A DNA stretch of 64,000 nucleotides, taken from NCBI GenBank assembly GCA_020086605.1, contig JACBWW010000012.1, forward strand, positions 10,337,845 to 10,401,844, read 5' to 3'. Shown piece after piece: positions 37,133 through 50,270 of this stretch. Each line of letters opens with the position of its first letter. Positions within the stretch are counted from its first letter, which is position 1. The position numbers and the translations under genes are program-made. This DNA is from Lanius collurio. Its lineage: Eukaryota > Chordata > Aves > Passeriformes > Laniidae. Below the pieces are notes generated by a model. The model saw only the letters and a list, made by a program, of their open reading frames with translations, was not told where the DNA came from and did no database searches.

Positions 37133-39563
37133 GCTTTATTAAAATGAAACATAACTGATTACAGCTTATAGTTTGGGCAAAATGTCTTTATTCCACATGC
37201 ACCAGTTGCATTTCACCTGAGTATGCTCGTCATTTCGTGGGTATCTTCAACCTTCTATTTTGAATAGTTTTACCATGAATTTGACTGGTAAGATTATGCA
37301 GAAGATGGCTTAAAAAGCAAAGAGAAAGGATTTTTCCACTTTGATGGGAAGCAAAATAGATGCAGAAATTATGCAGCTAACACATGTATACAAATCAGTG
37401 AAAAAAAACCCCAAATCATGAACAGGCTTTTGCTAAATGCAGCTGTTAAACATATTTTCATTCACTTAACTATAAGGTTTTTGTCGACAGCATTAAAATT
37501 ATTCAAGAATGTCTTTATTTAGGAATGAAAATTACTATCCACATGTCAAATATCTATTATCTTAGATCTTATTTGGAATAGTACGTTATCAACCTCTGGG
37601 GAAACAGAATAATTAGTCAAGTTGACATCAAATTTATTTCCAAAAATATTAAGAAGCAGGTCACAAATAAGCCTTTTACTTGTCTTTTTTGAGAGGGGAA
37701 AAAAATAATAAACATCTCACTTGTTAACAGATGCACCTAAAAATGGCCTGAAACAAGGCAACTTTATGCTTCAAAGTTATTCACACTTCACAAATAAAAT
37801 TTTACCTCACCAAGGAGAAAGGAGAGAAACAACAATTCTACTTTGTTATAAACTTTTATATCAAGATAGTTACCACCATCCTGTCACAGCAAATCTGATT
37901 ATATACCCAGGATCAGGAAGCAGGAGATTAAAGGCTCATCTGAGAAGATGGAACAAATTAAATTGATGAAAGCCGTCCAGATTGTGTCAGTTTCAGAGGA
38001 ACAACCATCCAGATGGAGGGACTATCAGAATATTGGAATTACAGATATGAGTACTCTCGGTCTCTCTCTGCCTTTGAAATGCAAATGAGAACTGCTAGAA
38101 TTGTTGAATAGAAAGTGCTCACCTTATATATAGATATATATCTAGTTTAAGTCTCCTCACATTAACCAGCTTTGTGGAGCACAGGATCAGCATTATATTA
38201 AATGGAGATCCTTGCTGATCCTTAGGATTTCTCTGCTCTTATTGGAGAATTTTTTCTCCATAGGCACTATATGCATTCAATTTCTGTTCCATAAGAAAAG
38301 GAAGAACTTATTGCTGTACAGTCTGGCACACAGGTACTGAAGTTGCTCCATGAGCACTAAGGTCATTTGAGTGTTTGTCTAACTGAAGCTGCTTTTGAGA
38401 AGCCACAGACCAAAGGAAAGAACTGGTCAGATACAAAAGACTAGAAGTAAAAGTTTGTGCACATAATCTCTATTGGATGGATGGCTGTAGGGTTAAAGAG
38501 TAAGATTTTATTACTCAACAAGAAAAAGGAATGTGTGCCGTTCTGACTACCATCCAACTAAAACAGAATAAGTGACAGTCCACTCTTCCAGATGCTACAA
38601 AGAGATTTGCATTTCCCAATTACCTTTTACTGATACTACAGTTAGCACCCAACTATGTTGTGAATATGCAAGATAAAAATGGATATCCTTCAACTGCCTG
38701 ATGCTCTCTGAGACCATGGTATTTCTGAGCAGGTATAAATCTATTACAGAACATAACATTGTCTCAACCCCTACAAGCAAAGTTTTATGTTTGAAGTCTC
38801 TCCTTCCAGGAATGATTCCTCAGAGAGAAGGGACATACACACACACACAGAGGCACTCCATACAGTGCCTAATTCTAATTTGAGGGCTACGTGGGCCCAA
38901 GTACATGCCTGTCCCTTCATGCACAAGAGCAGGTGCAAGTACAATCAGGGCACTGTCTCTCATGGCATTCCAGTCTCTCCCAGAAATGTGCTGGGTGTAG
39001 GAGTAGTGGATCATCAGGACAGAGCAAGTCTAATTTCATTCTCTGTGAACTGCAAATGCAATTTCTTTTGCTGCATCCTGGGAAAAGTACAGCAGCAAAA
39101 CTATCCTCCCACAGTGGATTTACTAAAGTGATTTTTTAAAAATGAATGGAAAGAGAGAAAAAGAAACCTTATGCAGAATAAAACTCCATTACTTGTATAT
39201 ATTTTCAATTATACTGTCTAAAAGGGAAATTCTACTCTGACATCTTAAAAGAATTTATTTTCTTTCAGCTATCAGTAAAGATTAACAAAATAAAAGTTCC
39301 AGGGGGGTGGGTGGTGTATCACTACACAGAAAGCTAGAATAATCACTTTCCCTGTCCTCCCCATCCTCCCACATTTTCCTTTATGGGTTATTCTGCTTTT
39401 ACTGCCTACATTCTTCACCTGAAGTCAATCCCTCTGTTTATGGCATCACAGTGGTTGCTGTGGAGGTTATTACAATGTCCAAAGCCAAAAGTGATGAGTT
39501 CAAGTTTGGAATGAGCAGTAGTATCTCATGAAATGTTTCTGAAGGTGTAGGAGATATTAAAGG

Positions 39564-39580
39564 AAAAAAAAAAAAAAAAA
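39564..39580. repeat. Poly(A) run, 17 bases
   Basis: Uninterrupted A homopolymer preceded by aagg and followed by gaaataaaaac. Confidence 0.95.
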
Positions 39581-41644
39581 GAAATAAAAACAGCGCACAT
39601 ACATTGAAAACAAATTAATTAACTTCTTAAATGACTGTTTGCCCTCAACTCTAATTATCACAACTGTTTTCAGATATATTACTCCAATGGTGAAAGAGAC
39701 TAAGTGCTAAACTATACATATGGAAGCAAGCACACAACAGGAACAGGCAGCACTAACACAGATGGCAGCAGAGTTCCCAGCCACGCTGCTCAGGAGTGCC
39801 TGCTGTGATTGCTGTCGTCTTCTGCAGCAAAAACATACAAACGACAAAGTGTGGTAAACACAGACACGCACTACGCAGTGCTGCTCTGACAATGAAAGCT
39901 CTTCATGGCACCCTTCACACCCTACATTTCTCTGTGCCAGATTCAAGGCTCTGTAAGTTATGACCAGAGAACACACATTCCTGAAAAAGCTATTAGTTCA
40001 TTGCAGTTCCTTTTACTGTATGGATTGGCTTCACAAATCCTTCCTCAAACATAGACACGTTTTAAAAAACAACTGTTGAAGTACAAATGGTAACTCTCAA
40101 GAAACATGTAAAATATTAGAAATGGGAGAAATCCGTCTTGGGATTGGAATCCCTAAGTCAGCCACTGCCCAATTTCACAACTTTGGTAGCAGATAGAGTT
40201 CTTATTTTATCCCTACATTAGGAAAACCATAAATTACTTCTGTTTACTGAACTAGTTTCTCAACCATCTTTTGCCCCTAGTTTTGGCACCTAAAGTACTA
40301 CCAGGAGCGTAGGCTTCAAGGAAAACCATTGATCAAAGATTTCTGAATCATATCTGTACTGATAGAAACGTGTACCCATCTACTTGTTAAAAACAAAACC
40401 TGCAAAAAGCAGTGGGACAAAGACAAAATCAGATGTCAGATTTAAAGAAAACAAAACAAAAAACAAACACTTGAGGACAATATAAGGGAGAAAAAAAAAT
40501 CCAAAAATAAGACTTTAGAGGCCACAGAGCTCAGTTAAAGGTCTTATTAAAATATTATTAAATAAGAAAGTAAGTCTCTAAATAATTTTTTAACATGAGT
40601 GCCTTGAGACTGCTGGTAGACCAATATATCCTATTACATGACTGCAGAAGCATTAACAAATTAATTATACCAAATAGCTGAATTAATTAGGATATGTGAG
40701 ACAATGGTAGTTAATACCAAAAGTTATAATGTGCATTGTAAAGAAAAACAGAACTCTTTTATATCAGGAAAATATATTACCAGCAAGGTTCTACTACTGC
40801 ATGCAGGCTATGTTGCATGGAAATTTCTCACATAGCAATATTGCTGGAAAATAGTAAAAATCACTTGTAGGCTTGTACAGAAGAAGATACCAGGACATAA
40901 AGATGCAGTGGAGCTGCAGGTTCTTTGTCAGATTCCTTAAGTCAGACACAGGTGACACACAGAGAAACTCACCCACCCTGTGGGCAGGGTGTCAAGTGGA
41001 ACATCAGAACCAGCAGCCACACTGCTGCTCCAAAGCCAGGAACCTGTGGGGGGCCAAAAGAACCCCAAATCAAAACAAACAGACACAAAGAGAACAAAAC
41101 AAACACACACACATCCCCTACAGATCACCAAAATCAGTAAAGCATTGTCTTTCAGACTCTTTCCATAATGACCAGAGACTTCTGTGCTATAAATATTCTG
41201 TGGAATATTTCAGTTACTCAGGTTGCCAAGACCCTTCTTGTCACAAAATCCTACCTGTACTTCTGATTCAGGCAGATAGTTGAATGGCCAGACAGCTGGC
41301 ATACTCCTCTGTATTTCTCAAAAACTTAACTAAGTTCCTAGGTGAACTAAGATAAGGGGTTTTAAACCTAGGAATAGTTATATTTCATTTTATTCAGAAC
41401 ACTATGGATATTATCAAATTATTAGCTTTCCATGGTATCTTTTCTGGAACATCCTAAAATAAGGCAGCTTGCATTATGTTTTGCAAGTGGTACTTCAGAT
41501 CATCAGTGGAATCATTTTAGCATCCCTTACACCTGGGCTTATTTCTAGGAAGATGGCCATTATCTAGAACTCACACTTTTCTAAAATTAGCAGGGTCTCT
41601 TTAGCATTTTGATATGAAAAAGTAACCAGTTGACAGATTTTGTG

Positions 41645-41785
41645 CATGCCTTCCTTGGATGTTTTCAAGACTGGATTGAAGAACGCCCTGAGCAACCTGG
41701 TCTGATCTCACAGCTGACACAGAGCAGAAAACTGGAATAGAGAACTTCCTTAGGATCCTTCCAACCTGAATCATTCTGCTTATTC
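41645..41785 (+). mobile_element. CR1 LINE 3' fragment, plus orientation
   Basis: The text ttggatgttttcaagactgg, then gagcaacctggtctgatc and later ccttccaacctgaatcattc is the CR1 3' UTR read in the sense direction. It is the only CR1 fragment recognised on the plus strand. It is strongly diverged and 5'-truncated, with no coding capacity. Confidence 0.85.
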
Positions 41786-41853
41786 CTCAGGTTTCCACTG
41801 GATATGCTGAATACAATCAGAACATAAAGGATCTAAATATTTTAACTAGATCT

Positions 41854-41906
41854 TAAAAAAACCAAACCAAACAAACAAACAAACCAACAAACAAACAAAA
41901 AAAAAA
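41854..41906. repeat. (CAAA)n-type simple repeat
   Basis: A and C only: aaacc units followed by repeated aaac units, ending in a run of 10 A. Strand-asymmetric low-complexity DNA. Confidence 0.9.
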
Positions 41907-44900
41907 CCCCACACCAAAGTCTATACGATTGTCTAAATATATCAATAAATAATTTTGCCACTTTCCTTTTTATGCTGAGAAAATCACAAAATGGAGTCTG
42001 AGTTTGCAGACTACAAAAGCCTTGGGCTAAAAATGTCCATCTGCCATCCAACTGGCATCGTGTTGGTGCAGGAATAAGAGGGAAAATAAGCTAGTCAAGG
42101 ATACAGCTTCAGCTTAACCCTCCCTGCAATGGAGCAACTGCTCAGTGCTGCTAAGAACTCTGAAAAACTCTCAGGTGTTACTTAATCATCACTTCTGTGA
42201 GATCGTTTGTGTGCTCACTCCCTGGAACAAGTGCCAAAACAGAAGAATCCAGAAAGCCTGAAAAATCAGCTCACTGGTTTGGTGCATACAGCAAGCAGCT
42301 ACAGCCCATGAAATCAAACTCTTCCAAGATCAGAATCTCACTCCAGTCACTACAGTTTCTGTAAGGTGATCTTTTTCCCGCCTTTACATTTGCAACGTAG
42401 TCCTCTCCCAAAAATTAAAGTAATTGAGCTGGGAGTAGCTTTTCAGCCTGGCCATAAAGAAAACAAATACTACAAGTGCAAACAAAAACCCCAACAATAT
42501 ATGCTTCTGTTCTAATCAGATTATTACCACTTCTCTGTGAAAAGTAACAAGACATGCTCCACAACTGCACAATGGATAAAAACAGTGGTAAATTCTTTTT
42601 TGCTTCATTGGAACTTGCCTTTGTAGGCCAGATGCTCAAAGCAATTTAGGCTGCACCCAGCAGTAACATTAACACAAACAACTGACCATCCCTCAGGCTA
42701 CTTCAGTGTTAACTGAAATCAATACCTGGACTGGAAGCAGTCCTGCCCTAGAGAATCCACAGAAGTCCAACGTCATCAGGACTGGAAAAGACTGTGTTTC
42801 CCTAAAACATACATTGTGTTCTAAAAAAAAACACTTTCCTTTGGTTTTTAAATGGATTTACATGCTTGAATATCTCTTGGAATTCCAAGTAGCTAGAAAG
42901 CCAAAAATTCACACCTCTAAGTTAAATAAAAATTGAACATTTTGTTCCCATTCCCGCTAATTCGAGTTTGAACATTATGACATTTATGATGTCAGGACTT
43001 GATTATGAAGAAGTCTTATATTTTAAAATGATGCAGAAGTCTTGAAACATTCTGCCTGTCCCAGAATTCAGCATCTCATCTGTTCTGCAGTCCTGCTGAT
43101 ATGAATGTTTCGCAGGGGTCCCTTGATCTCTCTGTGTACAGCTTCTCATTACAGAACCTCCTCTCACCTCCTAAAAAATTTTACTCACACCCACTTCTTG
43201 TCTAGCAGCAGCCATGACCTCCCACATGAAACCACAGCGCCTATCAGCCAAAGAGATGAAACTGATGAGGACATCTGGTTACACTACACAAATTTACTCA
43301 ATCCAACTTCTGGAGAAGGAGTATCTCTTCTCAACCTCCCATTCCTCCTCCTCACTACAAATGCCAGCAGTTAAGACAGCTCTGTAGTTTCAGAGCTTCA
43401 GAGTGATAAGTATTGAACAAAACACTGGAATGGTTTGTACAGCAAAGCGCAATGCAGTCATTCACTATAACAACTCTTTTTTCTAGCTTTTTTCCACAGG
43501 CTCTTGGGTACATTATCACAAACTAACAGTTCTACTTTAATCTGCCTTCAGGAGAAAGTTCTACCCACTAATTCCTACTCCTCGTTTCTACTTTTTGATG
43601 CTTTCCACAGTAATGTCAACAACTCAATGAAAATTGGTCTTAAAGAGCACACAAAAAATATTCTTAGACATGACAGTGCACAAGACAAGATCACAAAGCC
43701 ATCTTAAAAAGAACACGTTTTACACAGTATTTTGGGCTTATTTATTAAGTAGATGCTTCAGTATTTGCCTTCCAAATGCAACAAAGTTTTTTTCATGGAA
43801 ATAAAATAATCTCAATGATACTACTACATAGTTAAGGCAAATGCTATTTAATGAGTCAAGGAATTGCCAGTATAATGACTTTTTAATAAAAGGGCATTTA
43901 TTTTCAAAATACTGCTTATATAGCAAGCAGAGTGCTATTTCCAAGCCCACTCACAAGGCAAGAGGTATAAATTTGCATTTGCTGGCACAGCCTCCCTGCC
44001 CTGTAGCCCATGGTGCTTCCTTTGCACCATGTCACTTCTCTAAATTATTCAAAGAATGCCATTATAGTTTTGTTTCACTTGCTATTTAATGCTTCAATAT
44101 TTTAATCAGCACCAATTTAAAAGCCATCAACAAAACAGAATATATCAAAGTGAACGTACAATAACAATACTCCTTGTTCAACTGTTACAGGAAATATTAT
44201 AGTCCCTACACAATGTCATATGCATGAAGACAGAAAATGAAAATGCTACCTTACAGTTTCATGAGAAAACAAGTTGAATCCTTAGGGGATAAAGACATTC
44301 CAGGTCTGGGGATGGCTTATGCTTCCACTGCTCAGAACAGCACCGGGAATAGCCCAAATTCACATGGGAAAGCAGTCAGGAGTTGCCACAGTTCCAATCA
44401 ATTATTAAGGCAACATGACAAAACAAATTCAGTGCATAAACAGGCATTCCAACTGTAGTTAATGGACAAGATGATTCATTGTTTTAACATGGCAAGGCTA
44501 AATGGAAAGACAAAGGCAGAGATGTTAAATTGACTATTAGGACTGGAAACTTCCAGAGGCAATGCCCCTGAGCCAGGGTTATTCAAAATATAAAATATTT
44601 CAGAATGTACTGAAATGAGATAGTTTCTATAGTTCTGTCAGAGTAATCATTTCACCTAGCTTCAGAATTTTCAACAGTAAAAGCCAAATGATCAGGAAAG
44701 TGATTCTTTTTTTTTCCCTTTAAGATCACACCTTGTACTTCCCAGCAAGGTGACTTATGACTCTGTCTGATTAAAACTACCCACATATTCTGTAAGAAAA
44801 AAAATAAAAAAAGAAGTCAGAAAAGTATATCTGGGTATGAAATGGAAGGGAAGCCTTTATTTCCTAACTACATTTCTGTGCCAAAATTAGGTCTAAATAA

Positions 44901-47900
44901 ATATCATAAAACTGTATTTGGAGTCTGCTTCTAAGATCTAGAGAGTGGGTTTGTCATTCTTTCATAAATTCAAATTTAGAATAATCCATGGATTTTTAGC
45001 TCTGATTACTTCTCTTTAATTATGGAAGTTATAATTCTAGGTTTTATCAGTATCATAAATATCCTTGTCTATGAACAAGGCATCCACTAATGTATTGCCT
45101 TTTTTACAGTGAATTAATGTGAAAAACAAAGCAAAAGAAACAAACAAGTAAACAATTTTTTTACAAACAAAAAAAAACAGAAACAAGCACAGAAAGAGGT
45201 AACAGCTAGCACTTACATCAAAGGACAAAGGGAAAGGCGAATTAAGTTAAAATAAGTTTGGTAAACCACCCTCTCCTGTTCTCCAGGCCAAAACCCTTAC
45301 CCATCCATTTGTTTGGAAAGCCATTCCTTCAGAGCAAGGTCTGCACTACACAGTAAACACACTCCTTACTAACGAGACTCCCAAAGCGGCTGAGGCATCA
45401 AAGTGTGAGTAGATGTAAATATAAATAATATCAAGGTTCACACATTCCATATAGGCTAGGAAAATGTTTCAATATTGAATGCCTACCTGCAAATTATTCC
45501 AGCTGATCACAGAAAAGATGTTTACTTGTTTAAAGAAGAAAACTTCTATTCCTTTATATTAAGCGTATACACATACATAAACTTATGTATAAAAACACCT
45601 ACATTAATTTCACTTATTTTCTTTCACAAATACTACAATAAGGCACGCGTAAAAAGTGAGGTGAGAGAACTACGCCTCAAGCAAAACAGAAGATTTGGTT
45701 ATGACTACCTCAATACAACCAACAACATTATTTCCCAGGAGACAGAGAAGGAAGAAAAGGAAAAACCAACAGAAAATACTGAAGCACATTCTTGAATATT
45801 TCAAGAAGAAATGTACAAAGATGAGAACATCTGAAAGTGGAAAGCTCAAGCACAATTTAATTGCCTTACCATTAATTGTGGAATTAGTCCAGTCCAGGAG
45901 TAGCCTGGACGTTAGCACATGTGCATACAACTAAGCTTAAAAAGGAGGAAAACAATGAACAGGTTTGTAGGGTTTTTTTCCCCTCTCTCCATTCTCCCAG
46001 CAGTTCAACACAGTTATAAGAGACCACATCTCTGCAGCAATATGTTGACTTCTACCCTTCCCATACTAAAACCTTTCCATCACACCAACTAAACATGGCA
46101 ACAACATTTTATGTCTTATTCTGTGAAAATTCTAGACAGGTGAAGACTAACATTAGTGAGCAGATCCAGGTGAAAAAGAAGTGTGTGTTGTTAGAGCTCA
46201 TATTCCTTTATCCAGCCTACCTGGGTATAGTTCAACATACTGGCATAAAACCAACTGAATTCATTGTGCTGGCAGAAGCACAGAGGAATTGCACTTGCCA
46301 GTTTAATATGGCACATTTTGTGAGCTCTTTTAAGAAAAAAAAGATCAAATAAATTAAAAGTAATTGTTTTCTGTCTAAAATGTCACTTATGTGGATACAC
46401 ACACTCCTCTATATACATCCAGCACTATTTACTTGTGCTGTTTTTTCCTGTTTTTCCTTTTATCCAAACCTTCACATAGCTTTCTAAGGGATTATAAAAC
46501 ACTGCTTTCTCTCCAGAAGGTATTTCTGGTGGTACCAATTAACTTAAAACTTATTTCTGTTTCATAGCTTTTAGTCACAATCTTTCCACATCTACTCCTC
46601 AAGGGAGGAGATTTTCTCATACAAGTATTTCAAAGTTTTTTTAAGCAGCACACTAAAATATTACTTTGTTTATGTATTTTTCATTATGTAACTTCACAAC
46701 ATCTTCTACCTAAAGAGAATCTGTAATAGAATTCCAGCTGTAGCTGTCCTTTCTCAGTTTTCAAGTTCTTTGGAGATTTTACAGGTAAGGTGCCAATGCT
46801 AACCCAACATTAAATCATTTTAAAATATACTTTTTACAAGACTGCTAGTATTCATCATCTCAACAGGATCTCAAACTTTTTGCTGGAATCTTGACAAGAC
46901 TTCATTTACTGTCTAGATCACAATGGGTGGAAATTCTAGTTCTGCTTTATGTTGCTTTACATGGTATGAAACTACAAAACAAGAACTTTTACACACGAGA
47001 TCACAAGGAAATTTTCATATTTGTATTTTAAAACAGTAGAAAAGTATAAAAAAGTCTCCATAATTCCTCATGTAAAAGGTGAGAAGAATGTTAAAGCTGG
47101 AAAATATTTGTAACTTGACTTAGTTAAATAGCAGGTTTGCTCAGCTGCAACTCAATATGCACCCTGCCAATTAAGACCTTTAAGTAATGCCCAAATAAAC
47201 ATATCTTAATCCTAACATACACAGAAATATTGTGCAAGATCTTCAGATGGTGTCAATCATAAGAGTGCTGTTGAGATCCATAGAGCTGTGACACTTTTAA
47301 CCAACGCAGGCTGGTGGACCACTGAGAGGATTTTGCAGCAAAAAAAAAAGAGATTAGGAAGGACTATTACTTCCCAAATTTGAAAGTGTTTCATACAGTT
47401 CTTTTTTGAACAGTTCCCACCTCACTTTGATAACTGAATGCATGCAGATATGAATGAGTCAAACCTGTCAGTCTGTTTGCTAGTTCACATACTACAAATT
47501 TACTTTCAGGTATATCTTACTTATAACCCCTCTAATGCTTTTGCTTAAACATTTAAGCAAATTCTCTGTGCCTGCATGATGAATTGATCAATACTGGTTA
47601 CAAAAGCTGAATTTAACTTAAAAGTCCATTGCTGGAGAACAGAGTGTTTCTATAACTTTGAATTTGCAAGCATACTAAAGTAGTACCACTTTTTTGGTTT
47701 TCACCCCAAATATTTCCTTATAGCACACAATCAGTATTAGGGACACGCAAATTACTCTTATTTCATTTTTACCTTACATTTGGAGCTGTTAATTGTTAGT
47801 CAATGATCTGGTAACTAAGTCTAGTACACCTTGCAAGGACAATATAATAGAGTGCTTATTTTTAAATTACAGTTGAAATCTAATTGGGATGCAAAGTGTA

Positions 47901-48310
47901 CGAGCTTCAGTGTAATTCAGTGTTCTGTGTTGTTGCAGCAATTACTTAAATGTGAATTTAGTGTCATATGATACTTTAGAAAACATTTATAAGAAGCAAT
48001 CCTGATAGACTGAAGCATACCACACTTTTTTTTCCTTAAGGTAAATTAGAACCAAGTTATTTTATAACTCCCTAATTTAACTAATTTGTGGTAGAGCCAT
48101 TATGATAATATATTAACCATAGCACCATATGTGGGATTATAAACTTCGCCACAACTGCACAGCTGAATCAGTCAAATGTTTTCAGTTTGGCCCCACACCT
48201 CACACTACACAATCTGTTGGTTCAATTTTGGCTGCTCTTAGGTCAGTGGCAAAATTCCCACCGAATTCACTGCATCCAGAATTTTGATCTATGTGCCTAG
48301 CTACCATATA

Positions 48311-48360
48311 ATACCCACACATACAACTTAAGGGATATACCCACGTATACAACTTAAAGG
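48311..48360. repeat. Imperfect tandem duplication, period 26
   Basis: atacccacacatacaactta at 48311 recurs as atacccacgtatacaactta at 48337, followed in both by aggg- or aagg-like text. About 21 of 24 aligned bases agree. Confidence 0.85.
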
Positions 48361-48498
48361 AATCCCATCAACTATTTTTATCATTTATCATTATTAAATT
48401 ATACTACCCTACTACCAGCATTACACTCAGCATTAATAAGATAAATATTTACAATTATTTTTAAACAATCACTTTTATTCTCTAACTGGATAACATTT

Positions 48499-48519
48499 CC
48501 CCCCCCCCCCCCCCCCCCC
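48499..48519. repeat. Poly(C) homopolymer, 21 bases
   Basis: Twenty-one consecutive C within otherwise AT-rich DNA, about 1.0 kb from the CpG island. Long C/G homopolymers are rare and prone to sequencing and assembly length error. The G-rich complementary strand could fold into a quadruplex. Confidence 0.98.
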
Positions 48520-49539
48520 AGTATTTATTTTCGAGGGTTTTTGACAACCACTGACAAAACCTTTGCTCTGACTTTTAGTCTACTTCCTCTTTTGCCTTGT
48601 GAAAGAGGCACAAAGAAGCACAATGGAAAAGGAGATGTTGCTGCAAAAGCACTCTAGCACCGAAATACCCAGGTGACAGTCAGTGGGAGAAACACTGAGT
48701 TTGTTTTCATTTCAGATCTGCATTTGGGTGTATTATTTTCCTTAGCAAGCATCTTCTCAAAATGCCAACACCTGAGATGCCAGGCTCCCTGTCATCCCAA
48801 CATCTTTGTCATCAAGATTACTGCATGAGCTACAGCAATCTGTGGACTTGTAAAGAGTACAAATTACTCCTTCAGCCAAATTAGTTTCTCAGGGAAAGAC
48901 ACAAAGTTACTTTGAGGACTAACACACACAACAACAAACAAACGCAAATTGACGCAGAACTCAAGCACAACTTAAACTGCTACTTCACCCTTGAAGGATT
49001 AGGTCAGAGACTTCTGCAAACACACTTACCCGAATAGTGGATTTAAAACCCAAGGGGGAACACACAGCTAGAACAAACTCTAGTGAGATTTCCAGACATT
49101 GCAACCAGATCCACAAACAGTTGGGTTTGTTCCTCAAAGCAGAGAACGGTGACAGCCAAGCGGTACAGTAAGGAAACCGTACATGACAGATTTGGCTCTG
49201 GGTAAACCGCATTCAGTGTTTAGCACACAAAGGTCATGAACCTCAACACTTGTTTTCAATAGTTCGTGGAACACCACTCCCTTTTATGTCTTCAAAGTCA
49301 GGATCTGATTTTGGGAGAACTGTCTGTGTGCTGCTTAGCCTTGGAAGAGAGCATCTGTCTCCCCGAACAAGTAAGGGGAGACAAGAGCACACAAGGCAGT
49401 ATTTTCAACAGTGCTTTCCGGGCATTAAGATCATGAAAGCCAAAAGAGATTTCGGGGACTCTTCCCAGGGTCACTGGCGTTTGCCAGGTTGCAAACGCTT
49501 TCTGCAAAAACAATCAAACAAGCCGCTATCAAAGCAAGA

Positions 49540-49890
49540 TGCCAAAACGCGCGCGAACACCGTTCCTCTCCTTTCGCCTCGGCAAATAAAACACATAAGG
49601 CGCAGCTCGGCGGAATTTGGGAGCAGGGAGCTCCCTCCGCACCCGCTGGAAGGGAAAGGAGAAAAGGATCCCCGTGCCCCAGAGGAGCCGAGCGGGTAAA
49701 ACAAGTCACAGGCAAGTTGGCCTCGAGGCTGCCCCGCGCGGACCTCGGGGCTCCCGTCCCACTTCGGTGGGCGCCCCGCCGAGCCCCGCCGCGGCCGCCC
49801 CCTTACCGTGCCGGGGCTGGGGCTTGGCGCCCGGCGGCTTCTCCTTCCTGCCGCCCGCCGCGCTCCGCATCCGCCAGCACGCCGCCCCCC
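49540..49890. promoter_or_regulatory. CpG island, probable promoter of a leftward gene
   Basis: From about 49,540 the sequence changes abruptly from AT-rich to GC-rich with dense CpG (for example gccccgcgcggacctcgggg), and stays so up to the assembly gap. This is the hallmark of a vertebrate CpG-island promoter. The right edge of the gap (50271-50335) still holds several CpGs and then returns to AT-rich, so the island core is probably inside the gap. A splice donor on the minus strand at 49806 argues for transcription leftward. No TATA box was seen, as is normal for this promoter class. Confidence 0.75.
49807..49870 (-). CDS. Candidate first coding exon ending at a splice donor (partial)
   Basis: On the minus strand an ATG at 49870-49868 opens 64 coding bases. 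These end at CACG followed by GTAAGG (49806-49801), a strong donor, leaving phase 1. The peptide begins MRSAAGGRKEKPPG and is basic, with no signal peptide or membrane segment in the visible 21 residues. The frame is also open upstream to the gap edge and the ATG context is poor (C at -3), so the real start may lie inside the gap. I do not recognise the protein. No following exon was identified in the 49.8 kb to the left, which would have to be a large first intron. The alternative is a spliced 5' UTR or non-coding exon whose short frame is accidental. Confidence 0.35.
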
Positions 49891-50270
49891 NNNNNNNNNN
49901 NNNNNNNNNNNNNNNNNNNNNNNNNNNNNNNNNNNNNNNNNNNNNNNNNNNNNNNNNNNNNNNNNNNNNNNNNNNNNNNNNNNNNNNNNNNNNNNNNNNN
50001 NNNNNNNNNNNNNNNNNNNNNNNNNNNNNNNNNNNNNNNNNNNNNNNNNNNNNNNNNNNNNNNNNNNNNNNNNNNNNNNNNNNNNNNNNNNNNNNNNNNN
50101 NNNNNNNNNNNNNNNNNNNNNNNNNNNNNNNNNNNNNNNNNNNNNNNNNNNNNNNNNNNNNNNNNNNNNNNNNNNNNNNNNNNNNNNNNNNNNNNNNNNN
50201 NNNNNNNNNNNNNNNNNNNNNNNNNNNNNNNNNNNNNNNNNNNNNNNNNNNNNNNNNNNNNNNNNNNNNN
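49891..50270. other. Assembly gap of 380 N
   Basis: All bases are N. The gap sits in the middle of the CpG island, where GC-rich first exons are commonly lost from short-read bird assemblies. Long open frames reported across it are artefacts of translating N. Confidence 1.

Larger units (their letters stand above)
33888..41644. other. AT-rich non-coding stretch
   Basis: No exon or transposon was recognised. Simple repeats seen are an AT run at 36707-36720, a run of 16 A at 37117-37132, a CA run at 38836-38849 and 17 A at 39564-39580. Open frames (for example 35578-35925) have no recognisable domain. Confidence 0.5.
41786..49539. other. AT-rich non-coding stretch left of the CpG island
   Basis: No exon was recognised. 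It contains a CAAA-type simple repeat at 41854-41906, a 26-base-period duplication at 48311-48360 and a 21-base C run at 48499-48519. If the CpG-island gene model is right, this is the beginning of its first intron. Confidence 0.5.
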
